Source: Corynebacterium pollutisoli (GTDB taxonomy: Bacteria > Actinomycetota > Actinomycetes > Mycobacteriales > Mycobacteriaceae). From it: DNA of 64,000 nt. Below the pieces are notes generated by a model. The model worked only from the letters and a program-made list of their open reading frames with translations. It was not told the DNA's origin and searched no databases. The stretch lies in NCBI RefSeq assembly GCF_900177745.1, contig NZ_FXAR01000002.1:1-64000 (forward strand), in the 5' to 3' direction. The translations under genes and the position numbers were made by a program. Below are positions 18,473 to 28,867 of the stretch, piece by piece (position 1 is the first letter of the stretch; the number at the start of each line of letters is the position of its first letter).

Positions 18473-19851
18473 CCAGAAACAGGCTGCGTTCCACCCCCGT
18501 GCCCGGCGTCCGCGACGCGTACACGGGAATCGACTTCAACCTCGGATTCCACGTCCGCGCCTACCACCTGGACCTCAGCTACCGGGTCGGACCGAACCGC
18601 CTCGACGGCACCGCCACCCTGCGCCTGGACAACTGGGAACCCCTCACCGCGATGACCCTCGACCTCGCGCCGTCACTGCGGGTCCAGCGGATCACCGCGC
18701 AGGGCTCCGCGGGTGTCGAAGTCCGCGTCTCCCGCTTCCGCCAGTCCGGCGGGAAGCTCCGCATCACCTTCGCGCAGGAGATCCCCGTCGACTCGGAGTT
18801 CACCCTGGTCATCCGCTACGCCGGCACGCCGCGGCCCATCCGCACGCCGTGGGGCACCCTCGGCTGGGAGGAACTGGAGAACGGCGCGCTCGTCGCCTCG
18901 CAGCCCAACGGCGCACCCAGCTGGTTCCCCTGCGACGACACCCCGGACGAGAAGGCGCTGTACGAGATCATCGTCACCACCGACAACCCGTACGTCGTCG
19001 CCGTCAACGGGACCCTGCTGTCGAAGAAGACCGCCGGCTCCCGCACCACCTGGCGCTACCAGGTGGGCAACCCCATGGCCACCTACCTGGCCACCGTCCA
19101 GATCGGCGACTACGTGCCGCTGCTGCTCTCGGAGGAGGGCGCCGCCGTGCCCGTCCGCGCCTGGGTGCCGCCCGCCCTGCGCGACAGTGCCCGCGAGGAG
19201 TTCGCCGACCAGGCCCGCATGCTGGAGCTCTACACCGGATTATTCGGGCCGTACCCGTTCAACTCGTACTCCGTCGTGGTCACCGAGGACGACCTCGAGA
19301 TCCCCCTCGAGGCCCAGGGCCTGTCCATCTTCGGCGCCAACCACATCCGCGGCGACCACGCCTGGGAACGCCTCATCGCCCACGAACTGTCCCACCAGTG
19401 GTTCGGCAACTCCCTCGGCCTCGCGCAGTGGAACGACATCTGGCTCAACGAGGGCTTCGCCTGCTACGCCGAATGGCTGTGGTTCGAGCACTCCACCGGC
19501 CGCCACGCCGCCGACTCTGCCCGCGAGCACTACGCCGAGATCGCCGCTCAGCCGCAGACCATCCTCCTGGCGGATCCCGGCCCGCGCGACATGTTCGACG
19601 ACCGCGTCTACAAGCGCGGGGCATTGACCGTCCACGCGCTGCGCGTCCTGCTCGGCGACGACGCCTTCTTCCGCATGGTCCGCCGCTACGTCGCCACCGG
19701 CCGTCACTCCGTCGTCGAACCGATCGACCTCAAGCGGGAGGTGCTCGCCGAGGCCCGCGCCGTCGGCGTTCCGGAGGACGAGGTCAAGAACCTCTGGCGC
19801 GCGTGGCTCCACCAGCTCGAGCTGCCCCCCTTCCCGGAGCCCCGCAGATGA
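18469..19851 (+). CDS. M1 family metallo-aminopeptidase
   Basis: The 460-residue enzyme has the zinc site HELSHQWFGN followed 18 residues on by the third ligand in LNEGFACYAEW, and the substrate-binding region IPLEAQGLSIFG, which takes the place of GxMEN as is usual in the short actinobacterial M1 proteins. The sequence starts without a signal peptide. It lacks the C-terminal HEAT-like domain of PepN. ATG 18469 overlaps the upstream peptidase stop by four bases, suggesting that both enzymes digest peptides together in the cytoplasm. Confidence 0.9.
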   Translation: MTRNRLRSTPVPGVRDAYTGIDFNLGFHVRAYHLDLSYRVGPNRLDGTATLRLDNWEPLTAMTLDLAPSLRVQRITAQGSAGVEVRVSRFRQSGGKLRITFAQEIPVDSEFTLVIRYAGTPRPIRTPWGTLGWEELENGALVASQPNGAPSWFPCDDTPDEKALYEIIVTTDNPYVVAVNGTLLSKKTAGSRTTWRYQVGNPMATYLATVQIGDYVPLLLSEEGAAVPVRAWVPPALRDSAREEFADQARMLELYTGLFGPYPFNSYSVVVTEDDLEIPLEAQGLSIFGANHIRGDHAWERLIAHELSHQWFGNSLGLAQWNDIWLNEGFACYAEWLWFEHSTGRHAADSAREHYAEIAAQPQTILLADPGPRDMFDDRVYKRGALTVHALRVLLGDDAFFRMVRRYVATGRHSVVEPIDLKREVLAEARAVGVPEDEVKNLWRAWLHQLELPPFPEPRR

Positions 19852-19870
19852 GATCGCTGAGCCACCAGCG

Positions 19871-21136
19871 ATGAGATACCTGACGCTCGCCACCGCGATC
19901 GCGGGAATCTCCGGCTTCGTCGTGATTATTGTCGCGGCCTGGGCGCTAGGCGACGACGCCGACCTGACGACTGACTTCAACGCCTACTGGGGCCTGTTCT
20001 TCGCTGGCACCGGCGTGCTCACGGGCTTCATGCAGGAAACCACCCGGGCGGTGTCCGTCTCCCGTCGCGACGAGACCGGAAAAACGGCGGGAGGAACGGA
20101 CGTCGACAAGCAGGGCTACGCCCGACCGTTGCTTGTGGCGGCCGGAATTGCGCTGCTCGCCGGAGTCTTGATCGCGGTGACCGCCCCGGCCTGGATGCAC
20201 CTAGTTCTGGGTACCCACCAGGGAATCGGAGTGGGGCTCCTCGCGGTCGGTCTGGCCAGCTACGCAATGCAGGCGGCAGTCTCCGGCGTGCTGTCGGGCT
20301 GCCAGTTATGGAGGCAGTACGCAGTGCTGGTCGCGGTCGACTCGGGAATCCGCATGGTGATCGCGATTATCGCCTGGCTAGCGGGGTGGGGAATCCTGGC
20401 CTTCCTGGTGATCACGGTGGTGGGGGCAGGCACGTGGGTGTTCATCGCCGCCTCCTCGTCGAAGGTGCGGGCCACGCTGCGTTCCGCGGTCACCGACGTC
20501 TCTCCCCGGGAGTTCCTGCGCCAGGGTGGCACAGCGATGGCCGCTTCCGGCGCCACGGCGGTGCTCATCACCGGCTTTCCCACGCTCGTGCGGGTCACCA
20601 ACCCTGACACCACCGGGCAGGCGGTGACCGCCGCCGCCGTCATCTACGCTGTGACGCTCACCCGTGCCCCGCTACTGGTTCCTCTGCAGCAGTTCCAGTC
20701 GGCGATCATCGTCCGTTTCGTACGCCATCAGGGGCACCCCTTCGCAGCACTCGCCGCTCCGGTGGGCCTGGTGTGGGCGGTGGGCCTGACTGGCTCCGGC
20801 GCGGCCTGGCTGCTCGGTCCATGGTTGATGGAGACCCTCCTGCGCAACGAGATATTCGCGGTGCCCGGCCACCTCTTGGCCGCTTTCACTCTTGGTGCGG
20901 CATGCACCGGAACGCTCATGGTCACCGGTGCGGCCGCGATCGCCGTGAAACGGCACGACTTCTACCTGAGCGGCTGGATAGTAGCCACCGTCGTCGCCGT
21001 CAGCCTGCTGCTCGGGCCCTGGGAACTGGCTACCGCTGCGGCTCTGGCCCTGATCGTCGGCCCACTGAGCGGTCTGTTCATCCACGCGGTGGGCCTGCTG
21101 CGCGCGCCCCGCGGAGCAGCGGAGCTGCCCGTATAG
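19871..21136 (+). CDS. polysaccharide-flippase-like integral membrane protein
   Basis: The 421-residue protein has about twelve hydrophobic segments spaced as in MOP-superfamily (Wzx/MurJ-like) exporters, with a charged cytoplasmic loop SRRDETGKTAGGTDVDKQGY near residue 66. Family assignment rests on topology and on position, which matches Rv3630 next to the Rv3631/Rv3632 pair in Mycobacterium. It precedes the rml genes by 9 bases and may flip a lipid-linked sugar made by neighbouring enzymes. Codons such as CTA and ATA are more frequent here than in flanking genes. Confidence 0.65.
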   Translation: MRYLTLATAIAGISGFVVIIVAAWALGDDADLTTDFNAYWGLFFAGTGVLTGFMQETTRAVSVSRRDETGKTAGGTDVDKQGYARPLLVAAGIALLAGVLIAVTAPAWMHLVLGTHQGIGVGLLAVGLASYAMQAAVSGVLSGCQLWRQYAVLVAVDSGIRMVIAIIAWLAGWGILAFLVITVVGAGTWVFIAASSSKVRATLRSAVTDVSPREFLRQGGTAMAASGATAVLITGFPTLVRVTNPDTTGQAVTAAAVIYAVTLTRAPLLVPLQQFQSAIIVRFVRHQGHPFAALAAPVGLVWAVGLTGSGAAWLLGPWLMETLLRNEIFAVPGHLLAAFTLGAACTGTLMVTGAAAIAVKRHDFYLSGWIVATVVAVSLLLGPWELATAAALALIVGPLSGLFIHAVGLLRAPRGAAELPV

Positions 21137-22156
<1,020 letters not shown>

Positions 22157-23512
22157 ATGCGGATCGAATCCACCCCGGTCGAGGGGCTGCTGGTCGTCCA
22201 CCTCGACGTTCACGGCGATGAGCGCGGCTGGTTCAAGGAGAACTGGCAGCGGGCGAAGATGACCGCCGCGGGTCTACCGGATTTCGGCCCGGTGCAGAAC
22301 AACATCTCCCTCAACGCGGCCAAGGGAGTCACCCGCGGGCTGCACGCCGAGCCGTGGGACAAGTATGTTTCCGTGGCCACCGGCGCGGTCTTCGGCGCCT
22401 GGTGCGACCTGCGGGAAGGATCGCCGACCTTCGGGCGGACCCACACCCAGGAGATCACCCCCGGCGTGGCCATCTACGTCCCCCGCGGGGTAGCCAACGG
22501 TTTCCAGGCGCTGGCAGAGAACACCGCCTACACCTACCTGGTCAACGACCACTGGTCGCCCGAGGCGCTGTACTCCAACGTCAACCTCGACATGATCGAC
22601 TGGCCGCTTGAGCCCACGGAGCTCTCCGCCAAGGACGAAAGTCATCCGGCCCTGGCAGATGCCGTTGCCGTCCCGCCCCGCAAGATCCTGGTCACCGGCG
22701 CGGACGGTCAGCTCGGCCGCGCCCTGCGCAAGGTTTTCCCGCGGGCGGAATTCTGCACCCGTGCTGAACTGGACATCACCTCACCCGAGCTGGCCGATAC
22801 CCGCCCGTGGCGCAGCTATTCCGCGATCATCAACGCCGCGGCCTACACCGGCGTCGACGCCGCCGAAGATGACCGCGCCGCCGCCTGGGCGGTCAACGCC
22901 GCAGGACCGGCCAACCTGGCCCGCGTGGCGGCGGAGAACAACCTCACCCTGGTGCACGTCTCCTCCGACTACGTCTTCGACGGCACCCGCGGGAACTGGA
23001 GCGAAAGCGACCCGCTGAGCCCACTGGGCGTCTACGGCCAGTCCAAGGCCGCCGGCGACCTAGCCGCCGCTGTTGCGCCGCGCCACTACATCGTGCGCAC
23101 CAGCTGGGTGGTCGGGGAGGGCAAGAACTTCGTCGACACCATGGCCAGCCTCTCCGAACGCGGCATCGCCCCCAGCGTGGTCGATGACCAGGTCGGGCGT
23201 CTGAGCTTCACCGGCGAGATCGCCGCCGGCATCCGGCACCTGCTCGACACCCGGCCGGACTACGGCACCTACAACCTCAGCAATTCCGGGCATCCGGCTT
23301 CCTGGGCGGAGGTGGCCATGGCCGTCTACGCTTCCACCGGCCACGATCCGGCCGATGTCACCCCGGTGACCACTGCGCAGTACTTCAGGGATACACCGCA
23401 TGCCCCGCGCCCGGCCGACAGCACCTTGGATCTGTCGAAGATCACCGCCACCGGCTTCACCCCCACCGACTGGCGGGTGGGGCTGGCGCTGCACCTGGCC
23501 AACCGCGACTGA
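22157..23512 (+). CDS. rmlCD: fused dTDP-4-keto-rhamnose 3,5-epimerase/reductase RmlCD
   Basis: The 451-residue protein joins two consecutive enzymes of dTDP-rhamnose synthesis. Residues 1-170 are an RmlC cupin (FKENWQRAKM, then RGLHAEPWDKYVSVATG with the catalytic histidine), and residues 173-451 are an RmlD reductase (KILVTGADGQLGRALRK nucleotide-binding motif, YGQSKAAGD Tyr/Lys pair). Such fusion is characteristic of corynebacteria. ATG 22157 directly follows the rmlB stop, so translation is coupled. Channelling of the unstable keto intermediate is a reasonable inference. Confidence 0.95.
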   Translation: MRIESTPVEGLLVVHLDVHGDERGWFKENWQRAKMTAAGLPDFGPVQNNISLNAAKGVTRGLHAEPWDKYVSVATGAVFGAWCDLREGSPTFGRTHTQEITPGVAIYVPRGVANGFQALAENTAYTYLVNDHWSPEALYSNVNLDMIDWPLEPTELSAKDESHPALADAVAVPPRKILVTGADGQLGRALRKVFPRAEFCTRAELDITSPELADTRPWRSYSAIINAAAYTGVDAAEDDRAAAWAVNAAGPANLARVAAENNLTLVHVSSDYVFDGTRGNWSESDPLSPLGVYGQSKAAGDLAAAVAPRHYIVRTSWVVGEGKNFVDTMASLSERGIAPSVVDDQVGRLSFTGEIAAGIRHLLDTRPDYGTYNLSNSGHPASWAEVAMAVYASTGHDPADVTPVTTAQYFRDTPHAPRPADSTLDLSKITATGFTPTDWRVGLALHLANRD

Positions 23513-23530
23513 AAGGAACCTTTCCCCGTC

Positions 23531-24397
23531 ATGAAGGGCATTATCCTAGCCGGAGGTTCCGGCACCCGGCTCTACCCGATCACCCGGGGCATCTCGAAGC
23601 AGTTGATGCCCATCTACGACAAGCCGATGATTTACTATCCGCTGACCACGCTCATCCAGGCCGGCATCCGCGAGATCATGATCATCACCACGCCGGAGGA
23701 CTCCGATGCTTTCCGCCGTCTGCTCGGGGACGGCTCCGACTGGGGAATCCGGCTCAGTTACGCCGTTCAGCCCTCCCCCGACGGTCTAGCCCAGGCATTC
23801 CTCATCGGCGAGGACTTCATCGGCGATGATTCCGTCGCGCTGGTCCTCGGCGACAACATCTTCGACGGCCACCAGTTCTCCTCCTCTCTCCGGGGCTGCC
23901 TCGATCCGCAGGGTGGCACCGTCTTCGCCTACGAGGTCTCAGATCCGGAGCGTTACGGCGTCGTGGAGTTCGACGAGAACGACACTGCCGTATCCATCGA
24001 GGAGAAACCCGCCCGCCCGAAATCACATTACGCCGTGGTCGGGCTGTACTTCTACGACAACCGGGTCGTCGACATCGCGAAGTCGATCACGCCTTCCGCG
24101 CGCGGCGAGCTGGAGATCACCAGTGTCAACGAGGCATACCTGGAACTGGGGGAACTCAAAGTCAAGCGCCTGGACCGGGGCGATGTGTGGCTGGACACGG
24201 GAACCATCGACTCGATGAGCGAGGCGTCGGCCTACGTCGAGGTCATTCAGAAGCGCACCGGCAACATCATCGGCAGCCCCGAGGTCGCCGCGTACCGCTC
24301 AGGCTTCATTACCGCCGGGCAGCTGGAGAAGCTCGCCGGCGCCCTGCTGAAGTCCGGGTATGGGCGCTACCTGCGCAACGCCGTGCGCGAGGCCTAA
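23531..24397 (+). CDS. rmlA: glucose-1-phosphate thymidylyltransferase RmlA
   Basis: RmlA makes dTDP-glucose from dTTP and glucose-1-phosphate and is the feedback-controlled first step to dTDP-rhamnose. The 288-residue protein has the nucleotidyl-transferase signature [19 protein letters not shown], the loop [13 protein letters not shown] and the metal-site region LGDNIFDG, and is the usual length for RmlA. GAAAGGAACC precedes the ATG. It completes the rmlB-rmlCD-rmlA set, all on the plus strand with gaps of 0 and 18 bases, and ends facing a minus-strand glycosyltransferase. Confidence 0.95.
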   Translation: MKGIILAGGSGTRLYPITRGISKQLMPIYDKPMIYYPLTTLIQAGIREIMIITTPEDSDAFRRLLGDGSDWGIRLSYAVQPSPDGLAQAFLIGEDFIGDDSVALVLGDNIFDGHQFSSSLRGCLDPQGGTVFAYEVSDPERYGVVEFDENDTAVSIEEKPARPKSHYAVVGLYFYDNRVVDIAKSITPSARGELEITSVNEAYLELGELKVKRLDRGDVWLDTGTIDSMSEASAYVEVIQKRTGNIIGSPEVAAYRSGFITAGQLEKLAGALLKSGYGRYLRNAVREA

Positions 24398-24416
24398 TGC
24401 GCACTCTCCCGCACGT

Positions 24417-25481
24417 TCAGCGGGGGCGTCGGGAAGCGAAGACGCCCAGCAGAAGCATGCTCAACCCGTAATAAGCGCGGTAGACAGCGGCGACCGCACG
24501 GGATTCGGACATCGCACCCAGGTTCGGGTTGTCGATCCGGTGCTCCATATGCGCGAGATACTCAGCGCCCGACACCTTGCGCACGGGCTGTACCTTCTTC
24601 CGGAGCCGGAAAGTTTCCGGCAGACCCCGCAACAGAAGCCCCAGCGACTTCAGTTTCAACCGCAGCCTCCCCTCCTTCGCGGCGATCAGCCACAGCGCCA
24701 GGTTCACCGCGAGGATCTGGGGTGCCAATACTGCGATGACCGACGTCGGCCACACGCTGAGGATCAGGACATGGCGGTTGCGTTCGATGTAGATCCACTT
24801 GTAGTCGCCCTTGGCGTAGTCGTAATCGTGGGTGACCGACGTCCCGTGGCACAACCCGACCCGGGCACCGGCCAGCAGGAGCCGGGCGCTGAAGTCCGTG
24901 TCCTCGTGGTACATGAAGTAGGTCTCTTCCATGCCTCCAAGCCTGCGCCACCATTCAGTGCGGACCACCAGGCACGCGCCGGAGGCGACGGAGATGTCCG
25001 ACCACCCCTCCGACAGCTGCGGCAGCTCCCCGAGCCCCTCCACCCAGGACAACCCAGAGATGTGCAAGGCGTTGCCGGCAGAGTTGATGGTGCCGTCCGG
25101 CAACAGCAGGTACGGCATCCATGCGGCGTAATCTGTGTCGACGCCCGAGCGCAGCGTGTCCAGCAACTTCGGATCTTCCACCAGGGTGTCAGGGTTGAGG
25201 AAGAAGAGCAGATCGACGTCGTCGACGACCGCTTCCGCACCGATATTGCAGCCGGCGGCGAAACCACCGTTGTCGTGCTCGACGATAATCACTCCGTGTT
25301 CGCGGAGAGCCTCCCCGGCAACCCCCTCGAGCACCCACGGCCTCTTGTTGTCCACGGCCACCACACGGTCGCCCTCGCGCAACTGATCCGCGAAGGAATC
25401 AACAAGTCTCACGACATCGCGTTCATGGCCGTAAGAGACGATGACCACCCCGATCCGGGCAGCTGCGGTGTTCTCCGACAT
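24417..25481 (-). CDS. GT2-family glycosyltransferase
   Basis: The 354-residue product has a GT-A domain with the N-terminal IGVVIVSYGHERDVVRLVDS, the metal-binding region FFLNPDTLVEDP and the acceptor-side MYHEDTDFSARL, and then hydrophobic helices near residues 225-265 and at the C-terminus that suggest membrane association. It resembles rhamnosyltransferases of the WbbL type, which fits the adjacent rml genes, but the sugar donor cannot be settled by eye. GAAGGGA lies about 8 bases before ATG 25481. It is convergent with rmlA and divergent from the next GT2 gene. Confidence 0.8.
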   Translation of the reverse strand: MSENTAAARIGVVIVSYGHERDVVRLVDSFADQLREGDRVVAVDNKRPWVLEGVAGEALREHGVIIVEHDNGGFAAGCNIGAEAVVDDVDLLFFLNPDTLVEDPKLLDTLRSGVDTDYAAWMPYLLLPDGTINSAGNALHISGLSWVEGLGELPQLSEGWSDISVASGACLVVRTEWWRRLGGMEETYFMYHEDTDFSARLLLAGARVGLCHGTSVTHDYDYAKGDYKWIYIERNRHVLILSVWPTSVIAVLAPQILAVNLALWLIAAKEGRLRLKLKSLGLLLRGLPETFRLRKKVQPVRKVSGAEYLAHMEHRIDNPNLGAMSESRAVAAVYRAYYGLSMLLLGVFASRRPR

Positions 25482-25637
25482 CTACGGTCCCTTCAAGTAT
25501 GCGGCATATTCTCCAGGTAGCATACCGTCGCCGGTACACCGGGCCGAGGTAACTCGGCACCCCGCCCACCCTGCTCCAGGGTCGCCCCGGGTGCCTGCAC
25601 TCCTTTTCCCCGGGACTGCACTAGGCTCAGCCCCATC

Positions 25638-26348
25638 ATGGATGTCACAATTCCCCCTGATTTCTCGGACACGTGGCTAATCGTCCCCTGCTACAACGAA
25701 GCCACCGTGATCCGGGAGGTCCTCAGCCACGCCCGCGAGACTTTTCCCAACATCGTCGCCGTCAACGACGGTTCCGCCGACAACTCGGCCCAGGAGATCC
25801 ACACAGCCGGCGCTCACTTGGTCAATCACCCCGTTAACCTGGGGCAGGGCGCCAGCATACAGACAGGGGTGGAGTACGCCCGCAGCCAGCCCGGTGCACA
25901 GTACTTTGTCACCTTCGACGCCGACGGCCAGCACCAGGTCAAGGACGTCGTGCGGATGATCGCCCGCCTACGGGAAGAACCCGTGGACATCATCGTGGGC
26001 ACCCGCTTCGGCCGCCCGCGCGCCGAGGGCGATCAGGTGCCCTGGATCAAACGAGTGGTGCTCAAGACCGTAGTCCTGCTCTCCCCCACGACCCGTAAAC
26101 TGGGTCTCACCGATGCCCACAACGGACTGCGCGTGTTCAATAAGAAAGTCGCCGACGAGATGAACATCCGGATGAACGGTATGTCACATGCTTCGGAGCT
26201 GGTCTCTATGATCGCCGAGCAGAAATGGCGGGTGGCCGAGGAACCCGTCGACATCCTCTACACCGAATACTCGATGAGCAAGGGCCAGTCGCTCATCAAC
26301 GGCGTGAACATCCTCGCCGACGGACTTCTGGCCAGGAGGCTCCCGTGA
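25638..26348 (+). CDS. polyprenyl-phosphate glycosyltransferase, PpgS-like
   Basis: The 236-residue GT2 enzyme has TWLIVPCYNEATVIREVL, VNDGSADNS and the DXD-type FDADGQHQ motif, and resembles dolichol/polyprenyl-phosphate sugar synthases. It has no membrane segment of its own. The next gene, overlapping by four bases, encodes a DUF2304 membrane protein. The same pair in M. tuberculosis (Rv3631-Rv3632) makes polyprenyl-phospho-N-acetylgalactosamine, and synteny with the flippase-like gene and GalE supports orthology. The sugar used here is inferred. Confidence 0.8.
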   Translation: MDVTIPPDFSDTWLIVPCYNEATVIREVLSHARETFPNIVAVNDGSADNSAQEIHTAGAHLVNHPVNLGQGASIQTGVEYARSQPGAQYFVTFDADGQHQVKDVVRMIARLREEPVDIIVGTRFGRPRAEGDQVPWIKRVVLKTVVLLSPTTRKLGLTDAHNGLRVFNKKVADEMNIRMNGMSHASELVSMIAEQKWRVAEEPVDILYTEYSMSKGQSLINGVNILADGLLARRLP

Positions 26349-26719
26349 CCATCATCCTCTTCCAGATCCTGCTGCTGCTGGCCACCTTCATGCTGGTCGT
26401 GTACTTCCTGTCCCGCCGACGCAAGGCCCGCGCCAAAGCCGGGGTGAAACTCGGTTTCGTCCTCTTCATCGTCGCCGCCGTGTGGGCCGTCCTGCGCCCG
26501 GACGACCTGACCGTCCTCGCCAACTTCGTCGGTGTGGACCGCGGCACGGACCTGCTTCTCTATGTGGTGGTGGTCGCGTTTCTGTTCACCACGTTGTCCA
26601 CGTGGATCCGCTTCCGCGAGCAGGAGCTGCGCTACGCCCGCCTCGCCCGGGCGGTGGCACTGCAGACCGTGGTACTTCCGGCAGTGTCGGGGGCCGATGA
26701 GGACCGTGCTGCGCGATAG
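26345..26719 (+). CDS. DUF2304 membrane partner of the GT2 enzyme
   Basis: The 124-residue protein has three hydrophobic segments (about residues 2-22, 34-52 and 68-86) and a C-terminal amphipathic stretch FREQELRYARLARAVALQT, as in DUF2304 proteins. The mycobacterial relative Rv3632 boosts its glycosyltransferase and draws it to the membrane; the same is likely here. GTG 26345 overlaps the upstream stop as GTGA and has AGGAGG before it, which settles the start against the longer open frame from 26225. Confidence 0.8.
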   Translation: MTIILFQILLLLATFMLVVYFLSRRRKARAKAGVKLGFVLFIVAAVWAVLRPDDLTVLANFVGVDRGTDLLLYVVVVAFLFTTLSTWIRFREQELRYARLARAVALQTVVLPAVSGADEDRAAR

Positions 26720-26738
26720 CCCGGTCCCTCTCACCACC

Positions 26739-26758
26739 GATCGCGGGTTTACGCGATC
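26739..26758. terminator. hairpin between convergent genes
   Basis: GATCGCG (26739-26745) pairs with CGCGATC (26752-26758) around GGTTTA, between the DUF2304 stop and the galE stop. There is no U-tract, so a terminator role is tentative. Confidence 0.35.
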
Positions 26759-26766
26759 GCGCCCGA

Positions 26767-27735
<969 letters not shown>

Positions 27736-27742
27736 TCAGTGC

Positions 27743-27767
27743 GACCCCGCCCGGAACGGACGGGGTC
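27743..27767 (-). terminator. terminator after the SGNH hydrolase gene
   Basis: GACCCCGCCC pairs with GGACGGGGTC around GGAAC, 14 bases beyond the hydrolase stop. The U-tract is weak. Confidence 0.5.
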
Positions 27768-27780
27768 GGTGTGCGCCGGG

Positions 27781-28650
27781 TCAGGAGGCGGCGATGACGT
27801 TCGCGACGTGCTCGTGGCCGCGGTCGGTCATGTGGATGGGCATGTTGCCCGGGCCGGCGTGGAAGTCGATGAGGCCGGCCCAGCTGCGCAGGTGATCCGG
27901 GGCGCACATGCCGCGGTCCCGGGTGGAGGGCTTCATGTCGATGAACTGGGTGCCGGTGGAGTGCGCCAGATCGCTGAGCATGCCCTGGGACAGGCGCTCC
28001 CAGTAGCCGACCTGCGGGGCGTAGGTGCGGTCGTGGATGTTGCCGCCCAGGTGGACGAGGCACACGTGGTCGTGGTCGGTGATGGTGGAGTAACCGACGA
28101 TCTGGATGCGTGCGTTCGGGGCGGCGGCACGGATGCGGTCGATCTGCGGGCGCATGGCACCGACGAAGCGGGCGCGGATGTCACCCTCGCTGAGGTTGCC
28201 GTTGTTGTAGGTGTCGTTGAACCCGGTGGTGATGATGACGCGGGCGGTGGCCGGGGTCAGCGCGCCGTCGCCGAGGGCGCGGTCGACCTGACCGGAGAAC
28301 TGCGGGCCCGGGGAGATGGCGGTGGTGCCGGCACAGGAGTAGTCCCAGGCGGGCAGGCCCAGCTTGTGGCCGGCGCGGATGCCGTAGTTGTTCTGCGAGG
28401 TCGGGCACTGCTGGAAGCTGCTGCCGTCGGAGGAGCCGGAGCTCAGCGAGGAGTTGGAGCTGGCGGAGCCGATGCGGTTGACCAGGTACTCCGGGGTGGG
28501 GGTGTCCGCGATGATGGAGTCGCCGAAGACGACGAGGTTGCGCTGCTGCGCGTCGGCGCCGGGGGCAGCGACGGACACGACGCCGGTGAGCATGATCAGC
28601 GAGGCCAGAGCCACCCAGAGGCGGCGGGTGGTCAGGGTGAGGTTGAGCAT
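27781..28650 (-). CDS. secreted SGNH/GDSL hydrolase
   Basis: The 289-residue product has a signal peptide (LWVALASLIMLTGVVSVAAP with cleavage after GADA near residue 34) and the SGNH blocks: LVVFGDSIIAD (block I serine), the block II/III glycine and TGFND asparagine, and HMTDRGHEH with the Asp and His of block V. It therefore is an exported esterase or lipase acting in the envelope or outside; corynebacteria encode several paralogues. The serine-rich insert NSSLSSGSSDGSSF is near residue 65. The substrate is unknown. Confidence 0.85.
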   Translation of the reverse strand: MLNLTLTTRRLWVALASLIMLTGVVSVAAPGADAQQRNLVVFGDSIIADTPTPEYLVNRIGSASSNSSLSSGSSDGSSFQQCPTSQNNYGIRAGHKLGLPAWDYSCAGTTAISPGPQFSGQVDRALGDGALTPATARVIITTGFNDTYNNGNLSEGDIRARFVGAMRPQIDRIRAAAPNARIQIVGYSTITDHDHVCLVHLGGNIHDRTYAPQVGYWERLSQGMLSDLAHSTGTQFIDMKPSTRDRGMCAPDHLRSWAGLIDFHAGPGNMPIHMTDRGHEHVANVIAAS

Positions 28651-28867
28651 GGGGTCCTTACGGTCCTGTGGTGCCGGGTTACGTGACTACCAGTTTGTCC
28701 CACCGAGGCGGTTTTGTCACAATAACCACTTCAGCCACTCTGGTAGATCACGGAACGATCACGGAGTACTTTAGCCGTCTGTGATGGAAACGTCACGCCA
28801 TCCGGGAATGTTCTTAGCCGTGTGAAACTATGGTGGTACAGAACCCAGCCGAAGGAGTCCGTCCACC

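Noticed and set aside
28782-28799. GlxR site TGTGATGGAAACGTCACG upstream of the acyl-CoA ligase
   Set aside because: The half-sites are separated by 8 instead of 6 bases and the last base is wrong.
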